Notes under the pieces: generated by a model
Seen by the model: only the letters and a program-made list of their open reading frames with translations
Databases searched by the model: none
What the model was told of the DNA's origin: nothing
DNA from: Phlebopus portentosus
Lineage: Eukaryota; Basidiomycota; Agaricomycetes; Boletales; Boletinellaceae
Length of the DNA: 64,000 nt
Assembly: GCA_037892935.1 (NCBI GenBank)
Contig: JAYXKI010000003.1
Span: forward strand, 2,666,001 to 2,730,000
Direction: 5' to 3'
Position numbers and translations under genes: made by a program
Shown here: in pieces, positions 22,170-32,677 of the stretch
Position numbering within the stretch: the first letter of the stretch is position 1
Layout: each line of letters opens with the position of its first letter

Positions 22170-23824
22170 ATGTCGACCACTAGGCTTGTTTTTACTTCAA
22201 AAAATGTTCTCTTTCCTGGTTCCGACTCGTGCAAGCCTGGGACCATTGTAGTAGATAAATCAACTGGAAAAATCGTCGAAATTCGTGCTACTCACTCTTC
22301 TCACGCTGATTTCCCTGTTATCCCAGATGATAGTTGGATTGACACAGAAGATAAATGGATTCTGCCTGGACTTGTCGAGTATGCTTGCATTTGATTTTAC
22401 TATCACACTTTTCAGTAGCTGATGGTCGACTAGTGCTCATGTTCATCTCAATGATCCCGGTCGAACGGACTGGGAAGGCTTCTGGACAGGAACCTCGGCT
22501 GCTGCTGCAGGGGGGGTCTCGACGATAGTCGATATGCCCCTCAACTCTTCTCCTCCTACGACGACAAAGGAGAATCTCATCATCAAGCGAAATGCTGCAA
22601 GAGGGCAGTGCTGGACTGATGTGGCATTCTGGGGAGGACTGATACCTGGTAACGAGGCATGTTTTATTCTTATCTATGAAGATATGATCCAGTTAGACGA
22701 TTGGACTAGCTCGAACTTGGAGCGATGCTCGAAGAGGGGGCCAAGGGCTTCAAGTGCTTCATGATCGATAGTGGAATGGATGTAAGAACTATCCTTTCCC
22801 AGATTACTCGTGTTCTGATGGCATATATTCAGGATTTTCCGAATGTCAAGGCTGGAAATATTGAGAAGGCCATGCAAGAACTGAAGGTACATAGATTCAT
22901 TTTCAAAAAGTACCTTGTTCATCTTTATTCTTACAGGACACTGGGACTGTTTTGCTATTCCACGCAGAACTTGAGTCAGAACACGCCCATGCTGAGGCGA
23001 AACCAGGCTCCGACCCAACGCGATACGAAACGTACCTTGACTCAAGGCCTCAGAAACTAGAAACGGACGCTATCGATCTCGTCATCAATCTACAGAAGAA
23101 GTATCCTTCTGTACGATGCCACATTGTTCATCTCTCAGCCGCCTCCGCATTACCGTCAATCCGCGCCGCGCGTGCGGCTGGTGCACGTTTAACCGTCGAG
23201 ACTTGCTTCCATTACCTTACTCTCGCATCTTCTTCAATCCCAGATGCGGCTCCGCAATATAAATGTTGTCCTCCCATTCGTGACGCTGCGAACCGAGACG
23301 CTTTGTGGGCAGCATTGCTAGATGGGACTATTGACTGTGTCGTTTCGGACCACAGCCCTTGCGTCGCGGAGCTTAAGCGTCTTCAGGATGGGGATCTTAT
23401 GCGTGCATGGGGAGGAATCAACTCGCTCGGCCTTGGTCTCAGTCTTCTGTGGACGGAGGGCAAAAAGCGAGGAGTCAGCATCGGTCGGATTATACAGTGG
23501 ACCAGCGCCGCTACTGCGAAGCTTGCTTCGTTGGATAATAGGAAGGGAGCTATCAAAGTCGGGTTCGATGCAGACCTGATCATATGGGACCCAGATGCGG
23601 AATTCAAGGCAAGATAAGAGCAGGCTCTGGATGCGCCGAGAGAAGAGGTACTGATCACCTCTTTTAAGGTCACAAAAGATAACATGCATTTCAAGAACAA
23701 ATTGTCTCCTTACGAAGGAGTGACCGTTCAAGGAAAGGTTGAGAAGACCTTTGTAAGGGGACATCTGTCGTGGGATTCGAACCTCAAAGGGCACGGGCTC
23801 ATACCTGTAGGACAGTCCGTGTAG
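22170..23824 (+). CDS. DAL1: Allantoinase
   Basis: Allantoinase hydrolyses allantoin to allantoate in purine nitrogen recovery. It is a binuclear-zinc amidohydrolase of the cyclic-amidase family. Exon 1 is 22170-22378 and ends in WILPGLV(D). Exon 2 opens with the metal-binding [16 protein letters not shown]. Later come [12 protein letters not shown] (the carbamylated lysine region), [44 protein letters not shown] and [15 protein letters not shown]. The last exon (23669-23824) reads [18 protein letters not shown] and ends in [11 protein letters not shown]. Two introns read as GC-AG: one beginning after PGNE at about 22657, and 23609-23668 after EFK. Without the second, the protein would stop at 23615. 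Six or seven exons are required in total. Confidence 0.93.
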
Positions 23825-23992
23825 GTAACAAGAGTATGAGTATAAGATATAATGTTGGAGTATCAGGATCACGCATTGGTACTTGGCAGCGAGATAGTCG
23901 ATTAAAATGTTAAATTTTATTACCTCAGTATATTATGTGTCTAGTTGCCTAACAGCATCTACATGAGGAGCAGTCAAGCATAGGTACGCTGT

Positions 23993-25297
23993 CTACTGAG
24001 CCGCGAAAGCCTTGCCCTTCTCGATGTTCTTCTTGAGTTCAGGCAGAGCTGCGTCGAGAAGTTTCTGCTCCTCTGGCGAGATGGGGCCGACTGGGTAAAT
24101 TTTCTCAACGCCATTTTTCTACGCAGACGTTAGATAATACGAAAGTAAGGACTGCGACAGAAACTTACGCCGAGCTCCACGTTAGAAGCAAAGAAGTCAA
24201 CGCCCTTGTCTGCATAGAGGTCACTCTTGACGAAAGTGGGTGTGACGACACCCTTCTCGCCGTTGAGACCGCGGAGAAGCGCATTAGCAAACTTAGCACC
24301 AGCGTATGCCATTGAAAGTGTTGCAGAGCCTGCACCATCCTTCGCTTTTACAACCTCATCACCACCGAACTGGATACGGTGGACGAGCTTCTCGTACGCC
24401 TCGCCGGCGAGCGATTTGCCATACCTGTTCTGGCTGAGCAAAGGGACGATCGTCACACCAGAGTGTCCGCCGACGACAGTAATTGGTGTCTGCGCTGGTG
24501 CGACGTTGGCAATACCAGAAACGAAGCGTGCAGCACGGACAACATCAAGTGTGGTCACGCCGAAGACACGACGAGGGTCGAAGACACCAGCTTTCTCGAA
24601 TACGGATGCGACAATCGGGACAGTGGAGTTGACCGGGTTCGAAATTACAAGGACGTGCGCCTCTGGCGAGACTCGCGCGACTGCTGACGCGAGGTCACGA
24701 ACAATCGAAGCGTTCGTCTGCGGTCCAGAAGGATCAGACTTCGTGCACAATAACAGAGAAACTGAAGGACAATCTCACGTTGAAAAGATCGTCACGAGTC
24801 ATCTAATGTTGCAGTATCTGATGTGTAAGTGTTGCGAACTGGTTGAACTTTTGGAATATGGCTTACTCCAGGCTATGGGATGTAAGTCTTGAGTAACTGA
24901 AAGTTAGGTCAAAATATTTTGATCGGCATACCTTCCGTGGCACGCCAGCTGGAATAACGACAACCTTGACGCCATCCAAAGCATTTTCGAGCTTGTCTGC
25001 GGGGTAGCCATTGACCTAGTTGAAATAATTATTGCATTTTCTTCATCCAATTTCAGATTTATGGAATACCTCTCCAGGAGTATCAATATGGCTGACATCG
25101 GCAGCAACACCGGGAGCCAGACGAATATCATACAAGTTCAGAGACGAGACAAGCGGGTCGAGCTTGAGGAGCAGGGAAAGCGGTTGCCCGATGCCTCCGC
25201 TGGCACCCAGAACAGCGACTTTGGTCTGCCGTGGCGCTGAAGAGGAGAAAAGGCGGGCATTCCTGGCGAGCACGCGCGCTGCTTGTCTCGAGAACAT
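23993..25297 (-). CDS. MDH1: Mitochondrial NAD malate dehydrogenase
   Basis: This enzyme interconverts malate and oxaloacetate in the TCA cycle in the mitochondrial matrix. The exons are 25070-25297, 24933-25015, 24867-24872, 24779-24802, 24169-24717 and 23993-24118. The start is the ATG at 25295-25297. It gives a basic presequence ([20 protein letters not shown]) followed by [20 protein letters not shown], the NAD-binding GxxGxxG fold. Catalytic and binding motifs include [39 protein letters not shown] and [16 protein letters not shown]. Exon 3 is a 6-nt microexon encoding only Pro-Gly of the invariant PRKPGMTR loop. Exon 4 is 24 nt. The C terminus is [13 protein letters not shown]. Confidence 0.95.
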
Positions 25298-25821
25298 GAT
25301 GGATGTCGACAAGAAAGTTGGTTGACGTCGTTCAGCTCGTCTTTTTTACTTGCGCGTTTTGAGCGGACCTCAGGAACCCCGTCTTCCCCCGATCATCCCA
25401 TTATGTCACAGTATACTACACAATGCGATCATTTCGGGACCATATTTTTCTATCGCTCAGACCCATACGCATCCGTAGGTGCTGCCCACTTCTATGCGTG
25501 AAGCTGTAGTTCGAATGCTCTAGACTGTACTTGGTTCCAGCGGGAGAGTTCTTGCTACGGTCTGTTCCTTCAAGTTGTTCAACTAGTGACAACTACACGT
25601 ACTTCGGCACCATCTTTGTAAATGACACGGCGCATTCTATTGTTTTAATTGTTTTAAATCCCAGGTTTGCTCATTCGTCAGTGACCAAGAAGTTTGTGCG
25701 ACACATTGCAAGTCAACACCACAATGACATGCAATTCCAAGCAACTCATATTACTATAATGACCCGCGAAATCGCAATGCTCTCCGTATCTTGATGTGCC
25801 CAGAGGCATCTGCAAGAGGGT
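25298..25821. promoter_or_regulatory. Divergent promoter region between MDH1 and the F-box gene
   Basis: About 520 bases lie between divergent starts. No gene is recognised; short frames here have no features. The promoters of both flanking genes must lie here, but I see no clear TATA box. Confidence 0.4.
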
Positions 25822-27499
25822 ATGATGGCAGTAGTTCGTGATATCACGAATATACCCAGTGATGTCTGGTGGCGGATCATGGCAGAATGTGGGCCATACG
25901 AAGTAAAGTCTCTGGCACTGGTAAACTCTTGACTATTTTGTCTCTCGTGCACATATTACTCAAACATCTTGTAGTGTTGTAGCCTATTCTTCAACCTTGC
26001 AAATAGCCGGACAATATGGCTGAGCTGCTTGCAGAATTTGGGGCCCAGTGAGCCCCCCTCTATACCAAAACACGTCCGCCCAACATCATTGGGGACTCCT
26101 GAACTTCGTCGAATAGCAATTGATGCTCATCGACGATCTCTGAGACGCCAAAGCGATTCTACCTGGATGTCACTCGGGAATTCGTCATTCCTTTGACAGA
26201 CGCTAACCCCGATGAAGTTCTCGGAGATCCAGTGGAGTTTGGATTGCAACTGTATCTTCTCCCCGGTGGGGACCATCTACTGGTATACTGGCCGGCGGGC
26301 TATCTTCAATGCTGGTCTGTACGGGATAGGTCTTGTCTTTGGGTGTATCCTGGTCTTCCAGAAGGGGCGCCAGAGGACAGGCCAAAACTACTATGGACTT
26401 TTGACTTCGACATGCAAGAAAATGGTGATGTACATTTACTGTTGCTGGACGAGTTCCTCCAGGGCGATGAATTGGGTGATATGTACTTAGAAACATCAAT
26501 TTCCTTCGTTTGCCTGACTGACTGCTTATCTAGGTCTTGGAATATAATGAAGTTCTCTTCCAGTGCTTCGTCTATTGAGAAGGTATTTTCGGGACAACAG
26601 TTAAACAGGGGATATGGTGCGCCGGTCATCACGAGGTTGCGGGATAACTTGGCCATCCTGTACCAGCAACTCTGGGGGCTACCGCTTGGGACGCTATCAG
26701 TTTTCTTTGTAAACGAAGATAAATCCGTGACGGTGACTTGTGTGAGTTGATCGTCCCTCGTTCTGGGTTCCTTGTTCTGAAAACTGATACGATGATACGA
26801 GATTAACGCCGAATGTCTTGAGGTAGTGAACGATTTCGTTATATGCCTGTCCAATGTGGGCAATGGATGCAGGTCTCTGAATATTCTGCTATTGACTGAA
26901 TTATATAAAGCTGCGAGGAGCATAACCGAGCCACAGAGACCGTGTCCAGTTCCGATGCTTTATTTGCCGCTATGCGTCTCGAGTCAAAGTCTTTTAGTTT
27001 ACGAAAGCCACAACTGACCGTCAATACGCTTCACTGGAAAGTCAAACCAGATCAAAATGCAATATACATTTCTGTCCTGTATAAGGATAGGATCTGCAAG
27101 GGTACTCCTTTCGCAAGATTTGTTCTGAACAACCTCACAAAACACCCATCGGCGTCCATTTGGCCACTTATTTCAATGTATTCTCTCGACCGTAGCAACG
27201 ACAAGGAGGACGTACCTCTGAAGTTATCTGGACGAACATTTGTCTCATATACGATCCTGACACCGCCGACGCTGTCTGGTCAATTCCTTGCTCTCCTTCA
27301 CAGCAGTGATATAGTCACTGAAAGCGAAGATAAGTTTGTCTTGGCGATTCTCAATGAGGATGGCAGTATCAAATTCAAGCCATTGGATCTGGGAGTCGAC
27401 TATCACCAAACGGAAGCACTCTGCACCGAACTTTATAGCGGAGCAGTTTACTTTGCGACGAAAGACTACGATTCTGTTATTATACGGTATTTTGAATGA
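25822..27499 (+). CDS. F-box protein of the agaric F-box/WD-like type
   Basis: The N terminus encodes an F-box, the Skp1-binding module of SCF ubiquitin ligases: ITNIPSDVWWRIMAECGPYE, VKSLAL, then after an intron CCSLFFNLANSRTIWLSCLQ. The rest is a large beta-rich region, with YLLPGGDHLLVYWPAGYLQC, WSVRD, LLWTFDFDMQENGDVHLLLL and a long last exon (about 26942-27499) ending in YDSVIIRYFE. Such proteins are an expanded family in mushrooms; their substrates are unknown. Around 26140 the frame changes between AIDAHRR and SETPKRFYLDVTREFVIP, as if one base were missing. Middle exon borders (26480-26940) are uncertain. The two adjacent ATGs at 25822 and 25825 are both possible starts. Confidence 0.7.
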
Positions 27500-27665
27500 C
27501 ATGCTGTGTATTTTTTATTTTTTTATTTTTTTCGAAATGATAACAATATTAATGTTCCTGTGCCGTTATCGGTTATCAAGTTAGAACGTCGATCATTGCC
27601 GATCCCTGCTTATCTGCTCGTGACCGTGATATGCTTCCCTTCCTGCTTCTCTCCGACTGCTTACC

Positions 27666-28759
27666 ATGACCACTACCAGCTCTCCTACTACCCAAACAAA
27701 TCCCTCTGCAATTCCACCTTCTGTATTCACACTTCCGCATACAGCACAACTCGAGGCACTGTACACAATCATTCGTGATAAAAATACAACGCGAGGCGAT
27801 TTCCTCTTCTACTCAGACAGGATCATTCGTCTTCTTGTCGAGGAGGGTCTCAACCACCTTCCTGTCGTGCCCAAACCGTCGAGACACCAACAGTGAGTAG
27901 TTACGAAGCATGTGTTTTGAATGTTTTCTTTTTGGACAACGAGGATCGCGCGCTGATTGTGCTGCTATCGTCAGGGTGCTACATACGACGGTGTTGGTTT
28001 TGAGGGGAAAATTTGCGGTGTTTCTATTTTGCGCGCCGGTGAGGTGTGTGATCCCGTTGCTATTTCGTGAGCTGTTTCTTTTGCTCTTCGTCCTTAGGCT
28101 ATGGAGGCAGGGTTGCGTGAAGTCTGTCGAAGTGTACGAATAGGAAAGATACTTATTCAACGGGTAAGTCCATATACTGGGTACACACTGAGGATCGCTG
28201 ACCGAAGGGACCTCAATCTGCAGGATGAAGAGACTGCTCAAGCGAAACTATTCTATGCGAAGGTATGTAGATTCTTTGGGTATCGTATTCTTTAAACGTC
28301 GATTTGCTCTAGTTACCTCAAGACATTGCAAGTCGATATGTTCTGCTCCTTGATCCGATGCTTGGTGATTGTCCTATTTCCGAAACGTCCTTCGCAGTAC
28401 TAATTCAGTTTCGACTTCAGCGACTGGTGGCTCGGCAATAAAGGCGATAGAGGTTATACTCAGTCATGGCGTCCCGGAATCTCGAATAATCTTCATTAAC
28501 CTTGTATGTTCATTATGAGTCAGACGGATGCGTAACACTGAGCGGATTTTGTCAAGATATCTTGCCCAGAAGGTTTACATAAAGTCTGCGCCAGATTCCC
28601 CAAACTACGTGTAATAACTGGATGGATTGATAAAGGCCTTGATGATAAGTCATACATCATCCCGGGCTTGGGCGACTTCGGAGAGAGGAGGTACGCTCAT
28701 TTCCGTCGAACATTGGAGGCTTTTAGATTACTAATCCCATGCGCAGGTATTGTGTGTGA
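27666..28759 (+). CDS. FUR1: Uracil phosphoribosyltransferase
   Basis: This enzyme salvages uracil by converting uracil plus PRPP to UMP. Exon 1 (from 27666) encodes LPHTAQLEALYTIIRDKNTT with RGDFLFYSDRIIRLLVEEGL. Later exons give GATYDGVGFEGKICGVSILR, AGEAMEAGLREVCRSVRIGK, DEETAQAKLFYAK, LPQDIASRYVLLLDPMLATG (the PRPP-binding loop), GSAIKAIEVILSHGVPESRI, ISCPEGLHKVCARFPKLRVI and the end PGLGDFGERRYCV. At least seven short introns are needed. At about 27880 the expected KTVETPTG is out of frame by one base (three As where four are expected), so exon 1 as given runs into a stop. This is probably a homopolymer error, but a true lesion is not excluded. Confidence 0.9.
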
Positions 28760-29007
28760 CCTTAGTGACGTATTAACAGCTTTCGATGCGGAAGTTGCAG
28801 GTGCTTGTACTCTCAGTGAAATATATGTACATCACACTTTGGACTTGGGGATTGAAACGTTCTTATCTGAATGCATGTATTAAATGACGAGCCCATAGCT
28901 AGGACAGAAGGATAGATAACTAGTGTAAGCGAATGCGATACGTATACTCTGGAGCGATGGGTTTTGTAGAATCTCGAGGTCTACAACACTTTTCCTAGGT
29001 CTCTGGT

Positions 29008-32000
29008 CTACGACTCATCTGCGAAAAGGTCGCTGCGCGCAAGCTCTGCCTCCTGCGCATCATGCTCCAACGGGTCTTGAGGAGCTTTTCCGTCATTAAC
29101 GGGGTCGACCCCATCCTCCGCCTCATGCGTCTCGTCCTCCGCGCCTACTTCATCCTTGGCTATTGGTGCCTCTTTCGCAGCGTGGGTCGTCGCAATTGTT
29201 TTCGTCGTTTCCTCAGCTGCAGCCATTATCGTACTGATCTCCCTGTCTATCTCTGGTCTGCGATCTTGCTGCTTAGCAAGCTGCTCTTGGCTTTTTATAT
29301 CTTTCCCATCGTCGGCGTTTTCAAAGGCATTATATCCCGGCTGTGGAACGGCACCTCGCCCAGAGGTAGTCTCGCCGTCTTTAGGAGGAATAGGAGCATT
29401 ACCCATTGCCTCACCCTCAACAACTACAGCCGCACGACCTGCTTCCTCACCGCCTATTACACTAGCAGGAACTGCAGCACTCGTCATGGGATTGGCTGCA
29501 TGTCCCACGCCAATGCCGTCGTAAGCCGAGAGATCCACCGGGAACTCATTACATGCGAAATCCCATGTCTTAAGCCAACGCGCATTCTCGCACGCCCCTC
29601 GTGTCCATGGCCCACCGTACGCAAGAGGACTGAAGTAACTGAAACTCCAGATTGCAAGAAGAAGCATACCTGCGGCAATATATAGCCGCACCCGTGGGCG
29701 CAATGACGAGGTGACAAAGTCAAAAACACTGCAGCAAAGCAAGATTGAGAACCAAAGAGCAGGGAAGTAGTGATGGAGGAAAAGTTGTCGGGCCATCAAA
29801 TAGAAAGGGAAATAATGCAACGCCCAGCCCATAAAGAGGAAACCACATATACTATCGTACTTTGATACTCGAGCTGGAATGTCTGAAGTTAGTAAACGGC
29901 CAGAGATCGGTAAAAGGACGACTCACTGTCCTCAAAATCTCGGAAACCACGCTGTTGTCGAAGAATAAGAATACCTCGTGTCGCCACATATGCAAGTACA
30001 GCAAGTGAACTAAGCCACCAGACAGTAGGATTACCCAGCAGATATATCTGCCTGTGGTCCTTAACCCAGAAGTTCTTCGACGTCAATCAGTAACTCCATC
30101 AGAAGTTTGGATAGTATATTTCGAATGACTTACGATTCCACGACGAAGTCTTGGCCATGCGCTCGGGCGAGAATCGTACGTGTGCCGGTCTGTTAATCCG
30201 GCGTTGGTAACCCACATCACTTTCTGGAGCTCGAAGAATTTGCTAAAGAAGCCAGGCAACTTGTAGTTAACTTTCTCTGCATCGGGAGCTACTGTTCTTT
30301 ATCTCAGCACTTCAAAAGACCCTATGACGAATAGTTTCCTTACAATTCGCGTGTGTTGAAGTCTCGATATACCACAAGCTATTGGCCTTCTTAGCATTTT
30401 TGTTACAAGTCACCTCCTGTTGCTCCCAACCCCAGTCCGGCAGTTTTACTTTGTGAGAGAATAAGTAGCAGGTCTGCAGCTGATGCCGAAGCCTGAACAC
30501 CGTTCTCAGTGTACGCAAACGCTTCGGACTTTCTGGATCCTCGCTTGCACCGTGTTCAATCTCTACCACCCAGTTGTCATTCGCGTCGCCTGGGAAGGTC
30601 CACGAACCATAACCAGACACTTCGTTCTGAAAGTCGACCTCTGAAATAGGCGGTCGTACATCATGCGAATGTAAGCGTTTGCCTGTCGAGAGATGTTGCA
30701 ACTTGACGATAGATCCAGCCTTGATGTGTTTGAGAGAGGATGTTTGCCAGGTTTCCCCTTCTTCGAATACACCCGCCGTGCCATTCTCGATGCGCCAGAT
30801 ATTATTCGAATCACGATGGGGATAGAGTGTAATCTGCTGCTGTTTGCTGCCGCCAGGATAATCATGGGCGTGCGAATGCAGATAACCTCCTTGGGTGTTT
30901 AGGTGGCGAATCGTCACCTCCGATCCGTACGCGACGTCCGCAAAAGTATCCTGCATACCCCGTCCGGAAAGTGTGTGTTGGAAAGCCGAGCTCATAAAGC
31001 CATCTCCGTCTCCAGAGCTTTGGAGGATCTGGAAATGGATCGCGAACATAAGCATGTAGAAAGCGATCGGAACAATGATAAGGCAAAGTGCTCGAGCCAG
31101 GAAGTGCTTAGCAAAAAGGCGAGGCGAGACACGAAGATCACCAAGGAGTCGCCACAGCTGGTAAATGGTCGAAAAACCGACGGTGGCAATAGTGAAGAGT
31201 CCGACCCATTTACAGCTGACGACGGCACCTAGACCAAGACCAGATAGCGTGAGCCATGTCCACCAATGTGTCGTAAATGGCCTGTGTCTGTCCTCATTGC
31301 AAAAGCCAATCCAGAAAAATGTCGCGAGCGCGGTGAAGAAGAGCAACGGCGAGTCAAGTAGGATGTGTCGCGACTGTGTGATGAGTCCGTTCTCGAAGGT
31401 GACGAAGAGGGCACCGAGTAAGGCAGTTGTCGCACGGCAATCTAACGCACGAAGACTTAAATAAGTGAGCGGGACGAGGAAGAGGCCGAGTGTGGCGGGT
31501 AACATGCGCATTGCGACATAAGGTACGTTCGCTTCGTATGGCTTGCCAATATCTTTGAAATCAAAGTTACCATCATAGCCAAAAATGAAGGCAGCAAGCG
31601 TGATGAGCAACTTGGCCAAGGGCGGGTGCACATCAACGTAGTATTGTGTTTTGATGTACTTTGAGGCGAACTTGCCAAAGTGCACCTCGTCAAAACTGCG
31701 AAGCCATGCGTTAGAACGAGTGCTGCAAGGTAAGCTTTGCTACTTACACGACGCTGTTCGGCCTCGACAACCTAAAGAGTCGGACGCCAGATGCGATGAC
31801 CATAATAAACGCGAGGAGTTTCCACTCGCCCATAGTGAGCTTAAGACCACCTGGAGGATAACTGTGCCTCTGTTTCGGCCCAGCTCCTTTGGACGCTGCA
31901 GCTCTTCGTTCGTCCGCATCCATATGTTCCTTGGCCGCGTACGGGAAGCGCTGGGAATGGAATTGCGGTTGGACCGGTGGCGGCGAAGGAAGCCTACGAG

Positions 32001-32022
32001 CCCTGAAGGTGCCAGCCGACAT
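29008..32022 (-). CDS. PMT2: Dolichyl-phosphate-mannose protein O-mannosyltransferase, PMT2 subfamily
   Basis: This multi-span ER enzyme transfers mannose from dolichol-P-mannose to Ser/Thr of secreted proteins, normally as a Pmt1-Pmt2 heterodimer. Exon 1 is 31748-32022 (ATG at 32020-32022), with the first membrane span in WKLLAFIMVIASGVRLF. Exon 2 (30344-31695) opens with FDEVHFGKFASKYIKTQYYV and DVHPPLAKL, the catalytic loop-1 DE motif. It then has several spans and MIR repeats (VTIRHLNTQGGYLHSHAHDY; SIVKLQHLSTGKRLHSHDV). GYDGNFDFKDIG with VPYVAMRMLPA is of PMT2 type. Further exons end in GPWTR..WLKTWDFACNEFPV. An unusually long acidic, Ala/Glu-rich tail of about 150 residues runs to the stop at 29008. 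An ER-retrieval signal is not evident. Confidence 0.92.
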
Positions 32023-32677
32023 TTCTGGCGCGAGCACAGCTCAGAAACGAGTGAGAATAGTGCTCGAGGACCGAGTCGAGATAGTAAGATGATGAGATGC
32101 GAGTATTCAGAATCACTCGTTTCGCTTCGGCTTTCTTTCCCTGCTGCGCTCAAAAGACACGTATTGATCGCTGACGTAATACATCTACTTGACTATCATC
32201 CCGATTCAAACTTGCATCAACATTCAAATCAGATCAGAAAGGCTTGCACAGGCTCATGAGTAGACGCTCGGGGCCCTTCAACAAGCAGGCCTCTAGGAAT
32301 CGAAATAGTAGGAGACGATTTCTAGCAAGTCATTGGCTGGATAGTACAGTGAAACGCGTAAACAAGGATCAACAACGCGTCCTTCGCTTTAATTTGGACC
32401 TGCTGTAATTCATCTACTTACCTACTTCTAATATTTTTTTCATTTTCAAGTCATTCAGAAGACTTATTTGCATAAGTGGCACTCTGCGCGCCCTTTTAGT
32501 CTGAGGGCGCACATATGCTAAAGAATAAAGAATAAGATTGTGCTTTACCTTCAATAACTACCTTACAATCAATTCGTGGGATATCTTATCCAAACTGGGA
32601 AGCTAGGCTCTCCACGACTCACGACAAACGCGTTCAACCTCATCCCGAAGCTCGACCAGCTGAGTAGCATTGGATTC
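32023..32677. promoter_or_regulatory. Divergent promoter region between PMT2 and CCT2
   Basis: About 650 bases lie between divergent start codons. A T-rich tract (about 32425-32450) lies in the middle. No clear TATA box is seen, and open frames here lack features. Confidence 0.45.

Noticed and set aside
23765..23815. tRNA-like B-box (ggttcgaatccc on the minus strand)
   Set aside because: It lies in the coding end of allantoinase, has no A-box at the right distance, and the partial acceptor pairing is too close for a tRNA.
29062..29685. 207-codon plus-strand frame opposite PMT2
   Set aside because: It is antisense to the conserved PMT2 C-terminal part and has no features of its own.
31651..32259. 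202-codon plus-strand frame
   Set aside because: It is antisense to PMT2 exons 1 and 2.
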